Assembly: GCA_963718605.1 (NCBI GenBank)
Contig: OY970363.1
Coordinates: 3,410,001 to 3,474,000 of the forward strand
DNA length: 64,000 nucleotides
Source of the DNA: JACCXE01 sp963718605
Lineage (GTDB): Bacteria > Actinomycetota > Acidimicrobiia > Acidimicrobiales > JACCXE01
Reading direction: 5' to 3'
Shown: one piece after another, positions 31,238 to 39,851 of the stretch
Numbering within the stretch: position 1 is the first letter of the stretch
Layout of the letters: each line of letters starts with the position of its first letter
Notes under the pieces: generated by a model
The model's input: the letters and a program-made list of their open reading frames with translations, nothing else
What the model was told of the DNA's origin: nothing
The model's database searches: none
Position numbers and translations under genes: made by a program

Positions 31238-32524
31238 TTACTCGACGCGCAACAGGGCGTGGTCGCGCTTGCCGCGACGCAGCACCAGGAACCTGTCGTG
31301 GATCAGGTCACCTACGCCGATCGTGGTGTCCGCCGTGGCCTTGCGGTTGTTGACGTACACGCCGCCCTGTTCCATGGCGCGGCGCCCCTCGCTTTTTGAC
31401 TTGACCAGCCCCGCAGCTTCGAGCGCGGCGATGACGTCGAACCCGCTCGCGAAGTCCGCGCACGTTTGCGCGATTGAGGGCGCGTCGGCGAAGACCTCGA
31501 GTAGGACTTTCTCGTCGAGCGAGGCAATGTCCTCGGTGAACAGCACCTCGGCCGCGCGCATTGCGCCAGCCGTGGCCTCGGGACCGTGCACGAGGGTCGT
31601 GAGATGTTCCGCCAGAGCGAGCTGGGCCGCTCGGCGCTCCGGGTGCTGTTGCGTGGCCGCGTCCAGCGCTTCGATCTCGTCGTGGCTGAGGAAGGTGAAG
31701 AGCCGCAGGAACATGCCGGCGTCGCGGTCGTCGACGTTGCGCCAGTACTGGAAGAAGGCGTACGGGCTGGTGCGCTTCGCGTCGAGCCAAATCTGATCAC
31801 CGGCGGCGGACTTCCCGAACTTGGCGCCGGAGGGCGACGTCACGAGGGGCGACGTGAGGCCGTAGGCGACGCCACCGCGCAGGCGCCGGATCAAGTCGAT
31901 GCCCTCGATGATGTTGCCCCACTGATCCGATCCGCCGACTTGCAGTGTGCAGCCCTCGGCGTCGAACAGGTGCAGGTAGTCATAGGCCTGCAAGAGCATG
32001 TAGCTGAACTCGGTGTACGAGATGCCCTGGTCGCGGCCTTCGAGGCGCGCCCGCACCGACTCTTTGCGGATCATTTCGTTGACGGAGAACAGCTTGCCGA
32101 TGTCACGCAGGAAATCCGTGACGCGCAGTTCGCGTAGCCAGTGTGCGTTGTCGACCAGCTTGATTGAGCCCAGTCCTTCGTCGGGCCCGTCGAAGAACCC
32201 CTCGATCTGCGCGCGGATCGCCGCGCTATTGCGCTCGAGGGTTCCGTCATCGAGCAGCGTGCGCTCGGTGTCGCGGCCGCTCGGGTCGCCGATGAGACCC
32301 GTGCCGCCGCCGACCAGCCCGACCACCCGGTGCCCGGCCTGTTGGAGTCGGCGCATCGTGGTGAGTTGGAGCAAGCTGCCGATGTGCAGGCTGTCGGCGG
32401 TTGGATCGAACCCGATGTAGACGGTGAGGAAATCGGTGTCGAGCTTCTCAGGCAGATCGGGCGACGTGGTCTGATGCACGAGGCCGCGCCAGTTCAAGTC
32501 TTCCCACAAACTTGGCCGCGCCAT
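31238..32524 (-). CDS. tyrS: Tyrosyl-tRNA synthetase
   Basis: A 428-residue class I aminoacyl-tRNA synthetase that charges tRNA-Tyr. The HIGH-type motif is HIGS (in DSLHIGSLLQL), the tyrosine-binding region includes GGSDQWGNI, and the KMSKS-type loop is KFGKS. An S4 RNA-binding domain forms the C-terminus (about 360-428). The ATG giving MARPSLWEDLNWRG is chosen as the family N-terminus; upstream starts add residues that are not conserved. Its start is 24 bp from the divergent glycosylase start. Confidence 0.96.
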   Translation of the reverse strand: MARPSLWEDLNWRGLVHQTTSPDLPEKLDTDFLTVYIGFDPTADSLHIGSLLQLTTMRRLQQAGHRVVGLVGGGTGLIGDPSGRDTERTLLDDGTLERNSAAIRAQIEGFFDGPDEGLGSIKLVDNAHWLRELRVTDFLRDIGKLFSVNEMIRKESVRARLEGRDQGISYTEFSYMLLQAYDYLHLFDAEGCTLQVGGSDQWGNIIEGIDLIRRLRGGVAYGLTSPLVTSPSGAKFGKSAAGDQIWLDAKRTSPYAFFQYWRNVDDRDAGMFLRLFTFLSHDEIEALDAATQQHPERRAAQLALAEHLTTLVHGPEATAGAMRAAEVLFTEDIASLDEKVLLEVFADAPSIAQTCADFASGFDVIAALEAAGLVKSKSEGRRAMEQGGVYVNNRKATADTTIGVGDLIHDRFLVLRRGKRDHALLRVE

Positions 32525-32547
32525 GCCGCGCAGCATCGCACGCCACG

Positions 32548-33486
32548 ATGGAACACGTGAACCCAATTGGCGCCACCTGGGCGCTCGACGGGCCCCTCGA
32601 GGTCGTCACCAACACTGCGCTCACGCGCACCGGCCGGGCCGACCCAACCGGGTTCGTGCGCGGCGGTCGGGTGTGGCGGGCCAGCCGTCTCCCGAGCGGA
32701 GCCGCCACGCTGTCGGTCTGGACGAGCGGGTCGACGCTGCGCGCCGAGGCTTGGGGTCCGGGCGCCACGGAGGCGTTGGATGGAGTGCCCGCGCTCACCG
32801 GCCTGACGGACGACCCGGCGGGCTTCGACTCGTCCTGGCATCCGCTCGTTCACGACGTGGCCCGATCCCGGCCGGGTGTGCGGCTGATCAAGACCGGAGC
32901 GATCTTCGACGCAGCCGTACGAGCCATCCTGGGTCAGAAGGTCACCGGTCTGCAGGCGAAGCGCTCGTTCCAGGCCCTCGCCCGACGCGGCGGCGAGCGG
33001 GCGCCGCTCGGTGCCGTCGATCGCCGACCGTTGTTTCTTCCACCCTCGCCGCGACAGGTGCTCGGCGCGCTCGCGGGTCACGGCGCGACAACGTTGGGCA
33101 TCGACGCGACACGGACGGCCGCACTGCGCGAGGTGGCGAACGTGGCCGACCATCTTGACGCTGTCGTGACGCTTGAGCCTGCGCTCGCGCGCGCCGCGCT
33201 CCAGCGGGTGCCGGGCGTCGGCGCCTGGACTGCGAACGAGATCACCGTTGTCGCGATGGGTGACCCGGACGCAGTTTCGGTGGGCGACTATCACTTGAAG
33301 AACATCGTGTCGTTCGCGCTGGCCGGTGAGCCGCGCGGCACCGACGACCGCATGATCGAGCTACTCGCGCCCTTCCGTCCGCAGCGGGCCCGGGCGGTCC
33401 GGTTCATCGAACTGTCGGGCGTGCGCCCACCAAAGTACGGACCGCGCATGGACGTGCCGTCGCATGTGCCCGTCCCCCGGCCTTAG
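32548..33486 (+). CDS. AlkA-like DNA-3-methyladenine glycosylase (HhH-GPD)
   Basis: A 312-residue base-excision-repair glycosylase. The helix-hairpin-helix is LQRVPGVGAWTANEI (near residue 225) and the catalytic Asp lies in AVSVGDYHLKN. The AILGQKVTGLQAKRSF segment is the conserved start of the HhH-GPD domain. The N-terminal beta-rich part (1-90) resembles the AlkA N domain. It would remove alkylated purines. A GTG nine nt after the ATG is an alternative start. The end overlaps the convergent GNAT gene by 4 bp. Confidence 0.92.
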   Translation: MEHVNPIGATWALDGPLEVVTNTALTRTGRADPTGFVRGGRVWRASRLPSGAATLSVWTSGSTLRAEAWGPGATEALDGVPALTGLTDDPAGFDSSWHPLVHDVARSRPGVRLIKTGAIFDAAVRAILGQKVTGLQAKRSFQALARRGGERAPLGAVDRRPLFLPPSPRQVLGALAGHGATTLGIDATRTAALREVANVADHLDAVVTLEPALARAALQRVPGVGAWTANEITVVAMGDPDAVSVGDYHLKNIVSFALAGEPRGTDDRMIELLAPFRPQRARAVRFIELSGVRPPKYGPRMDVPSHVPVPRP

Positions 33487-33923
33487 AGGTCGAGCACCAT
33501 CACATGGTGCGGCAAGCCGGTGGCCTTGGTGGCAAAGCCCTCGCCCTCGGTGACGAACCCGAGCTTCTTGTAGAAGTTCGCGGCGGAGTCACGCGCATTG
33601 CACCAGAGCACCGTGGCCTGGTTGGCGCGGACGCGATCGACGGCGGCGGCGATGATTCGTGCGCCGATGCCCGCTCCCTGATGACTCGGGGCGATAGCCA
33701 TGCCGCGAAGCTGCCACGCGATTGGCGCTGGGCGGTGCGGAGTGAGAGCCGGCGAAAAACTGGCGATTCCGACAAGCGCGTCGCCGTCGAATGCGCCGAG
33801 GTGAAACGCGTCGGGATTCGCGTCCTCCGGGAAGGCGACGTCGGCGGCCATATCGCCTTCGCGCAGGACCAGGCGTCGTAAGTCGTAGGTGTCGCGGGCT
33901 GCGATCGGCCGGATCTCTGGCAC
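33483..33923 (-). CDS. GNAT-family N-acetyltransferase
   Basis: A 146-residue acetyltransferase with the complete GNAT core: LRGMAIAPSHQGAGIGARII contains the acetyl-CoA phosphate-binding QGAGIG loop, and ARDSAANFYKKLGFVTEGEG is the usual C-terminal helix-strand. The substrate is unknown. The start is GTG, with TACCGT 6 nt upstream. It is divergent from the fadD gene 36 bp away. Confidence 0.9.
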   Translation of the reverse strand: MPEIRPIAARDTYDLRRLVLREGDMAADVAFPEDANPDAFHLGAFDGDALVGIASFSPALTPHRPAPIAWQLRGMAIAPSHQGAGIGARIIAAAVDRVRANQATVLWCNARDSAANFYKKLGFVTEGEGFATKATGLPHHVMVLDL

Positions 33924-33929
33924 CGAGCC

Positions 33930-33951
33930 ACGGTATAGGCACCAGTACGGT
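33930..33951. promoter_or_regulatory. Divergent leaderless -10 elements (GNAT / fadD)
   Basis: Minus strand TACCGT (33930-33935), 6 nt before the GTG at 33923; plus strand TACGGT (33946-33951), 8 nt before the ATG at 33960. Confidence 0.45.
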
Positions 33952-33959
33952 TAGCCGGC

Positions 33960-35492
33960 ATGTACCCCGGAGCCATCGCCCAAGACACGCCGGACAAGCC
34001 CGCCTACATCATGGCCAGCACCGGCCAGGCGGTGACGTACAAGGAACTCGACGAGGCCTCGAACCGCCTCGCCCACGTGTTCGCCGACGCTGGCCTGGTC
34101 GAAGGCGACTCGATCGCGCTCATGCTCGAAAACCACGTGAACTACTTCGCGGTGGTGTGGGCGGCGCAACGAAGCGGGCTGTACTACACCGCGATCTCGT
34201 CTCGGCTCACGCCCGAAGAAGCCGAGTACATCGTGAACGACTGCGGCGCGCAGGCCTACATCACGAGCGAGCACTTGGCTTCGACCGCCGCGGGCCTCGT
34301 CGGCAAGATGCCGCACGTCAAGGTCGCGTTGATGATGGACGGCGTCATCGACGGCTACGAGTCGTACGAAGAGGTGACGGCTTCGAAGGCGACTACGCCC
34401 ATCGCCAACGAGCGCGAGGGCGCCGACATGCTCTACAGCTCGGGCACCACCGGTCGGCCCAAGGGCGTGAAGGTCCCGTTGCCGAATGCGGCGGCGGGGC
34501 AACCGAGCGCCGTGCAGGTGCTGGGCCAGATGCTCTACGGCTTCAACCCCGACATGGTGTACCTGTCCCCCGCGCCGCTGTATCACGCCGCGCCGTTGCG
34601 CTTCACGATGTCGGTGCAGCGCATGGGCGGCACCGTCATCGTGATGGAGCACTTCGACCCGGCCGAATTCGTGAAGCTGATCGCGCAGTACCGGGTCACG
34701 CACACGCAGGTGGTGCCGACGATGTTCGTGCGCATGTTGAAGCTCGACCCGAGCGAGCGCACCGCGGACGTTTCGTCGCTGCAGGCGTGCATCCACGCGG
34801 CGGCGCCGTGCCCGGTCGAGACCAAGCGTTCGATGATCGAGTGGTGGGGCCCGATCATCTTCGAGTACTACGCGGGCACCGAGGGCAACGGCTTTGTCGC
34901 ATGCAACTCCGAGGAATGGCTCGCGCACCCGGGCACCGTCGGCAAAGCGCTGACCGGCATCGTGCACATCGTGGACGAAGAGAGCGGCAACGAAGTACCC
35001 GTCGGCGAGACCGGCACCGTCTACTTCGAGGGCGGTGCGCAGTTCGAGTACCACAACGATCCCGAGAAGACGAAAGGATCGCGGCTCGGAAACGGGTGGA
35101 GCACGCTCGGCGATATTGGCCGCCTCGATGAGGACGGGTTCCTCTACCTGACCGACCGCAAGGCCTACATGATCATCAGCGGCGGCGTGAACATCTACCC
35201 GCAAGAAGCCGAGAACCTCCTGGTCACCCATCCGAAGGTGATGGACGTAGCGGTGTTCGGCGTGCCCAACACGGACTTCGGCGAGGAGGTCAAAGCCGTG
35301 GTGCAGCCCGTCCACTGGGACGACGCGGGGCCCGAACTCGAGCGGGAGCTCATTGCGTTCTGCAAGGAGCACCTCGCAGGCATCAAGTGCCCCCGGTCGA
35401 TCGACTTCGAGGCCGAGCTGCCCCGTCATCCGACCGGCAAGCTGTACAAGCGACTCCTCCGCGACCGGTACTGGGAAGCCGCGGCGAAGTAA
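33960..35492 (+). CDS. Acyl-CoA synthetase (FadD type)
   Basis: A 510-residue ANL enzyme that activates a carboxylic acid to its CoA thioester. It carries LYSSGTTGRPKGVKV (near residue 160), YYAGTEGN at the adenine site, TDRKAYMIISGGVNIYPQE at the hinge and PTGKLYKRLLRD with the catalytic lysine. A PAPLYHAAPLRF segment is shared with the enzyme at 39852, so the two are close paralogues. The substrate is unknown; fatty, aromatic or steroid side-chain acids are possible. It is followed 7 bp later by a gamma-glutamyltransferase gene. Confidence 0.94.
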   Translation: MYPGAIAQDTPDKPAYIMASTGQAVTYKELDEASNRLAHVFADAGLVEGDSIALMLENHVNYFAVVWAAQRSGLYYTAISSRLTPEEAEYIVNDCGAQAYITSEHLASTAAGLVGKMPHVKVALMMDGVIDGYESYEEVTASKATTPIANEREGADMLYSSGTTGRPKGVKVPLPNAAAGQPSAVQVLGQMLYGFNPDMVYLSPAPLYHAAPLRFTMSVQRMGGTVIVMEHFDPAEFVKLIAQYRVTHTQVVPTMFVRMLKLDPSERTADVSSLQACIHAAAPCPVETKRSMIEWWGPIIFEYYAGTEGNGFVACNSEEWLAHPGTVGKALTGIVHIVDEESGNEVPVGETGTVYFEGGAQFEYHNDPEKTKGSRLGNGWSTLGDIGRLDEDGFLYLTDRKAYMIISGGVNIYPQEAENLLVTHPKVMDVAVFGVPNTDFGEEVKAVVQPVHWDDAGPELERELIAFCKEHLAGIKCPRSIDFEAELPRHPTGKLYKRLLRDRYWEAAAK

Positions 35493-35499
35493 CGCACTG

Positions 35500-37077
35500 A
35501 TGATTCCGGTTCCCGAGCGCGCCGCGCCCAACGGCATGGTGGCGGCGGTCGATCATGTCGCCGCTGAGGCCGGGTTGGCGATGCTGCGCGCCGGCGGTAC
35601 CGCGGCGGACGCCGCCGTCGCTACATCCGCCGTGCTGGCCGTGACATCGCAACATCTGTGCGGCATGGGCGGCGACCTGTTTGCGGTGGTGTACGACCCG
35701 GCTGAGGGCGGCGTGCCGCAGTGCCTGAACGCCTCGGGCCGGGCCGGTAGCGGCGCCGCCGCCGCGGCCGACGCGCTGCGCGACGGGGGGCACACCGCCG
35801 TGCCCTTCAACGACCACATCGCCGCGGTCACGGTTCCCGGGTGTGTCGACGGGTGGGTCGCCTTGCACGACCGCTACGGGCACCTGCCCTTGGCCGACGT
35901 GCTCGCCCCCGCCATCGACTACGCCGCGAATGGCTTCGCGCTGGGCTTCACCGCTCGTCTCACGCGGGGCGTCATGGGCGCGCTTCCGAACGGCGACGAC
36001 TACGCGGCCGCTGGCCAACTTGTGCGCCGACCCGGCGTAGCCACCGCGCTGCGCGAGATTGCGTCGGATGGACGCGACGCGTTCTATCGCGGCGCCTTCG
36101 GCGACGGCCTGCGCGCGCTGGGCGGCGGGCTGTATTCGGACGAAGACCTGTCAACGCGGCACGTCGAATGGACCGACGCACTGGGCGTGGAGGCACTCGG
36201 CCACCGCCTGTGGGCCGCGCCGCCGAACTCGCAGGGCTATCTGGCGCTGGCCGCGGCGTGGATCCTCGATGGTCTGTCGCTGCCCGAAGACTCCGACGAT
36301 CCGTTGTGGGCGCATCTGCTCGTCGAAGCGTCACGCCAAGCTGCCTTCGACCGGAACGCCGTGCTCTTCGACGGCGCCGACGGCGACGCGCTTGTGTCGC
36401 CCGACCGTCTCGCTCCGTTACGCGCCGCCGTCGACGAGTTTGCCGCCGCGGACATCGGCGACTCCTATCGGGGTGGCGGAACGATGTGCATGTCCACGGT
36501 CGACAAGAACCGCATGGGCGTGACGCTCATCCAGTCCAACGCCAGCGGATGGGGCAGCAACCTCGTGGAGCCGACCACGCGGATTTTCTTGCACAACCGC
36601 GGGATGGGCTTCTCCCTCGACCCGTCCCACCCGGCCGCCATGGCGCCGGGGAAGCGGCCGCCGCACACGCTGTCGCCCATGCTCGTTACTCATCCATCCG
36701 GCGATCTCAAGATCGCGCTGGGAACCATGGGCGGCGACAGTCAGCCCCAGGTGCTCCTCCAACTCTTGGTGCGCATGCTCGTGCACGGGGCAACGCCGTC
36801 TGAGGCGGTGGCCGCGGGCCGCTTCGCCCTTGCCTCCGCCGATCCCAACGGGACCGGATTCGACACGTGGTCCCAGAACGGCGCGGTGCGCGTTCGCGTC
36901 GAAGCGAACGCGCCGGCGGCGTGGAGTGCCGGCCTGACCGAGCGTGGCCACGTGGTCGAGCCGTCCCCGGCCTTCGATCACGGCTTCGGACACGCCCACG
37001 CCATCACCGTCGACGGCGAACAACTCCTTGGCGGCGCCGACCCCCGATCCCGCTCAGGCGCCGCCTGCGGCTACTAA
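35500..37077 (+). CDS. Gamma-glutamyltransferase family protein
   Basis: A 525-residue N-terminal-nucleophile hydrolase of the GGT family. The N-terminal part has AMLRAGGTAADAAVATSAVL and CGMGGDLFAVVY. Autocleavage would be expected before the Thr in RGGGTMCMSTVD (near residue 328), followed by NASGWGSN and ALGTMGGDSQPQ in the small subunit. The usual TTHxSVVD reads TMCMSTVD, a variant seen in actinobacterial members whose substrates are uncertain. No signal peptide is present, unlike classical periplasmic GGT. It is coupled to the fadD gene upstream. Confidence 0.9.
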   Translation: MIPVPERAAPNGMVAAVDHVAAEAGLAMLRAGGTAADAAVATSAVLAVTSQHLCGMGGDLFAVVYDPAEGGVPQCLNASGRAGSGAAAAADALRDGGHTAVPFNDHIAAVTVPGCVDGWVALHDRYGHLPLADVLAPAIDYAANGFALGFTARLTRGVMGALPNGDDYAAAGQLVRRPGVATALREIASDGRDAFYRGAFGDGLRALGGGLYSDEDLSTRHVEWTDALGVEALGHRLWAAPPNSQGYLALAAAWILDGLSLPEDSDDPLWAHLLVEASRQAAFDRNAVLFDGADGDALVSPDRLAPLRAAVDEFAAADIGDSYRGGGTMCMSTVDKNRMGVTLIQSNASGWGSNLVEPTTRIFLHNRGMGFSLDPSHPAAMAPGKRPPHTLSPMLVTHPSGDLKIALGTMGGDSQPQVLLQLLVRMLVHGATPSEAVAAGRFALASADPNGTGFDTWSQNGAVRVRVEANAPAAWSAGLTERGHVVEPSPAFDHGFGHAHAITVDGEQLLGGADPRSRSGAACGY

Positions 37078-37082
37078 ATCCG

Positions 37083-37130
37083 TTCTTGTCGTCTGCAGCA
37101 GGGGGTTTTTGCTACTGACGGTTACAAGAA
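37083..37130. terminator. Dyad between convergent ggt and PHP genes
   Basis: TTCTTGT plus CGTC (37083-37093) can pair with GACG (37117-37120) and ACAAGAA (37124-37130), with a three-base bulge. The loop contains GGGGGTTTTT. It sits exactly between two convergent stop codons, so a bidirectional terminator is likely. Confidence 0.4.
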
Positions 37131-37134
37131 TGAA

Positions 37135-38151
37135 TTAGGAGGCGTGTGAGGCGGTCCAGGCGAGGAGCTCGTCGACCGTGCGGGTGTTCACCACTTGCGA
37201 AGCGTCGATACCTTCCTCGACGGCGCGGTCGCAGCCGAAGGGTTGCCAGTGGAGTTGACCGGGTGCGTGCGCGTCGCTGTCGATCGAGGTCTTGACCTCC
37301 TCGTCGACCATCATCCGCAGGATGCGGCGAGGCGGGTCGAGCCGCTCGGGCCGTGAGTTGATCTCGATGGCCTTGTCGAAACGCTTGGCCGCTTGCACGA
37401 TCATCTCCTCGTCGAACGTCGATTCGGGTCGGCCTTTGCCGACCACGAGACGCCCCGTGCAGTGACCGAGGATGTCGACGTTGGGGTTGGCAAGCGCGAC
37501 CACCATGCGTTTGGTCATCTCCGGTGCGTCCATGCGCAACTTCGAGTGCACGCTCGCGACCACGACGTCGAGCCCGGCTAACACCTTCGGGTCTTGGTCG
37601 AGCGATCCGTCGTCGAGAATGTCGACCTCGATGCCGCGCAAGATGCGGAAGGGCGCCAACTCCGCATTGAGCTCGTCGAGCAGCTTCAACTGCTCACGCA
37701 GCCGTTCGGGACTGAGTCCGTTCGCGATCGTGAGTCGTGGCGAGTGATCGGTGAGCGCCATGTATTCGTGGCCGAGTGCGATCGCAGTCTCGGCCATTGT
37801 GCGAATGGGGCTGCCGCCGTCGGACCAGTCCGAATGAAGATGCAGGTCGCCTTTGAGTGCGGCGCGCAGCGGCGCACCGGGGCCATTCACCGGTTCGGGC
37901 TGCGCCTTGCGTAGGCGTTCGAGGTAGTCGGGCGTGCGCCCCTCGAGGGCCTGTTGAATGACGGCCGCGGTCTTGTCGCCGACACCGGGCAGGTCCTTTA
38001 CCTTGCCTTCGGCCACCATGCTTCTGACCTGCTCGAGGCCAGCGTTGCGCACCGACTTCGCCGCGCTGCGAAAGGCACGCACGCGATAGGTCGGCTCTCG
38101 GTTGGTCTCGAGAATCTCCGCGATCGCGTCGAGCGCTTCGGCCGGGTCCAT
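37135..38151 (-). CDS. HhH-PHP domain protein (PolX C-terminal-like, no polymerase domain)
   Basis: A 338-residue protein. Residues 1-85 form helix-hairpin-helix DNA-binding units (LPGVGDKTAAVIQQAL), and residues 100-335 form a PHP phosphoesterase domain with metal motifs DLHLHSDWSDG, LTDHS, GIEVDIL, ASVHS, GHCTG and DSDAHAPG. In bacterial PolX these two modules flank a polymerase domain; that domain is absent here. A 3'-5' exonuclease or phosphatase role in DNA repair is plausible. The ATG is supported by TACGAT 6 nt upstream. Confidence 0.88.
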   Translation of the reverse strand: MDPAEALDAIAEILETNREPTYRVRAFRSAAKSVRNAGLEQVRSMVAEGKVKDLPGVGDKTAAVIQQALEGRTPDYLERLRKAQPEPVNGPGAPLRAALKGDLHLHSDWSDGGSPIRTMAETAIALGHEYMALTDHSPRLTIANGLSPERLREQLKLLDELNAELAPFRILRGIEVDILDDGSLDQDPKVLAGLDVVVASVHSKLRMDAPEMTKRMVVALANPNVDILGHCTGRLVVGKGRPESTFDEEMIVQAAKRFDKAIEINSRPERLDPPRRILRMMVDEEVKTSIDSDAHAPGQLHWQPFGCDRAVEEGIDASQVVNTRTVDELLAWTASHAS

Positions 38152-38157
38152 GCCTCG

Positions 38158-38171
38158 ATCGTAACTAGCGT
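38158..38171. promoter_or_regulatory. Divergent leaderless -10 elements (PHP / YhhN)
   Basis: Minus strand TACGAT (38158-38163), 6 nt before the ATG at 38151; plus strand TAGCGT (38166-38171), 6 nt before the GTG at 38178. Confidence 0.45.
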
Positions 38172-38177
38172 GCCAAA

Positions 38178-38789
38178 GTGTTCTTCGCGCTCGCGGGTGT
38201 CGCCGCTCTCCTGAACTGGATTGCCGTCGAGCGCAAGACCAAGATGCTCGAGTACGTCGCGAAGCCAGCGACGACCGCATTGCTCATCGGAGCCGCCGTT
38301 GCGCTCAACCCCGACAACTCGGGTGAGCGTGCGTGGGTTGTGGCGGCGCTCGTTTTGTGCCTCATGGGCGACGTATTCCTGATGCTGCCCCAGGATCTCT
38401 TCGTGCCTGGTCTCGCATCGTTTCTGATTGGCCACGTGCTGTTCGTCGTGGGGTTCTTACGTCACGACCCGCAGCACAATCCGATTGCGACGATCTTGCT
38501 CGCCGTGGTGGCTGTCCCAGTCGTGCTTCGCCCAATCCTGGGCGCCGTTCGCCGTGAGCATCCGGACTTGCTCGTGCCGGTGCTCGTCTACGCGGTCGTC
38601 ATCGCCGCGATGTTGGCCACGTCGAGCGTGACCGGCTCACTGGTCGCGATCGCGGGTGCGCTCGTATTCGTCACGAGCGACACGATCCTCGCGAACAATC
38701 GGTTCGTGAAGCCGCTACCGCACGGACACCTCGCGACGATGGTGACGTATCACGCCGCCCTCGCGTTGTTGGTGCTGTCGCTGCTTTAG
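38178..38789 (+). CDS. YhhN/TMEM86-family membrane protein
   Basis: A 203-residue protein with about seven to eight membrane helices. The segments VAKPATTALLIGAAV, CLMGDVFLMLP and FVTSDTILANNRF (conserved Asp residues within the membrane) are family hallmarks of YhhN/TMEM86. The mammalian member is a lysoplasmalogenase; bacterial roles are not firmly known. A GTG start is used, with a leaderless -10. It converges on a small membrane-protein gene with a 4-bp overlap. Confidence 0.88.
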   Translation: MFFALAGVAALLNWIAVERKTKMLEYVAKPATTALLIGAAVALNPDNSGERAWVVAALVLCLMGDVFLMLPQDLFVPGLASFLIGHVLFVVGFLRHDPQHNPIATILLAVVAVPVVLRPILGAVRREHPDLLVPVLVYAVVIAAMLATSSVTGSLVAIAGALVFVTSDTILANNRFVKPLPHGHLATMVTYHAALALLVLSLL

Positions 38790-38995
38790 CGCTTGAGTTC
38801 GCGGCGCTTCTCGCCGCCCGAGATCGCGCTCACGACCTTCACCCCGACGCCGACCGCGACGACGAGCACAATCACCTTGATCGCGAACACGATCGTGGAA
38901 ACGAGCGTCGCGAGAACGCCAAAGAGCACGAACGCAACCACCGCGATCACCGCGTACAGCAGCAGATTGTCGGCGAGGTTGGCCTTTGAGTTCAT
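38786..38995 (-). CDS. Small membrane protein
   Basis: A 69-residue protein with two predicted membrane helices (about 10-30 and 33-55) and a charged tail (GGEKRRELKR). No family is recognised. Its ATG overlaps the stop of the MaoC gene by 4 bp, so it is the last member of the fadD-MaoC unit. Confidence 0.7.
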   Translation of the reverse strand: MNSKANLADNLLLYAVIAVVAFVLFGVLATLVSTIVFAIKVIVLVVAVGVGVKVVSAISGGEKRRELKR

Positions 38996-39840
38996 GAGCG
39001 AAGGGTAACCCTGCCGCCGTCAATTACAACGCCCTGCCCAGTGGCCGTCTGGAAGATCGCGCCGCCCTCGTCCTTCCATATGGACACGGTGAGTTCCTCG
39101 CCGGGCAGAACGGGCTTCTTGAAGCGCCCTTCCATGCCGCCAAACTTGGCGGGGTCGCCGTCGCACAAGGCGTTCAGCAAGAGGCGGCTGGTGAAGCCGT
39201 AGGTGCAAAGTCCGTGCAGGATCGGGCGTTCGAATCCGCCGGCGGCGGCGAACCAGGGGTCGGCGTGCAACGGGTTGCGGTCGCCCGACAGGCGATACGT
39301 CAACGCCTGGTCGGGACGCGTGGCCGCGGACACGACCAGGTCGGGGGCGCGCTCGGGCGGGGTGTTAGCCGACCCGCTCGGGCCGCGGTCGCCGCCCCAT
39401 CCGCCTTCGCCGCGGATGAACGCAGCCGAACGCGTGTCGAACATCGGCTCGCCGGTTTCGGCGTCGACGGATTGGGTCGTGGTCTCGACCACGGCGCCGC
39501 TCCCCTTGTCCCAGATGCCCGTGAGCGTCGACGTGGAGCGCACCTTGCCGTCGGGCGGGATGGGCTTGTGCAGCGTGAAGGCCTGCTCGCCGTGCAGCAC
39601 CATCGCCATGTTGAACTCGCCGATCTCGCGCATGACGCCGGCGCCTGCGCCCACGATGACGGCGAAGCTCGGCAGCACCTGCTGGTCGATGCCGTGGCTG
39701 TTCTCCGTGGTGAATTGCAGTTCCTTGAGCGGGTCGTCGGCGCCGGCGCCGACGCCCACCGCGTAGAGCAGCGCGTCCTTCGAGTTCCACGAACGCTCGG
39801 CGGTTCCCGTCGCGCCTACGGCATCGGGGTTGATGGGCAT
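38992..39840 (-). CDS. MaoC-family enoyl-CoA hydratase (hydratase 2)
   Basis: A 282-residue double-hotdog protein that hydrates trans-2-enoyl-CoA to (R)-3-hydroxyacyl-CoA. The C-terminal half carries the hydratase-2 motif YRLSGDRNPLHADPWFA (catalytic Asp and His), followed by ERPILHGLCTYG. The N-terminal half starts with a non-catalytic hotdog (DALLYAVGVGAGADDP). It resembles actinobacterial HtdY/ChsH-type enzymes of fatty acid or steroid side-chain breakdown. GGAG lies upstream of the ATG. It follows the fadD gene by 11 bp, a sensible pathway pair. Confidence 0.92.
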   Translation of the reverse strand: MPINPDAVGATGTAERSWNSKDALLYAVGVGAGADDPLKELQFTTENSHGIDQQVLPSFAVIVGAGAGVMREIGEFNMAMVLHGEQAFTLHKPIPPDGKVRSTSTLTGIWDKGSGAVVETTTQSVDAETGEPMFDTRSAAFIRGEGGWGGDRGPSGSANTPPERAPDLVVSAATRPDQALTYRLSGDRNPLHADPWFAAAGGFERPILHGLCTYGFTSRLLLNALCDGDPAKFGGMEGRFKKPVLPGEELTVSIWKDEGGAIFQTATGQGVVIDGGRVTLRS

Positions 39841-39851
39841 GTGTTGGTCTC

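Noticed and set aside
33951..35537. A 528-residue minus-strand open frame
   Set aside because: Antisense to the complete fadD gene, which has all ANL motifs.
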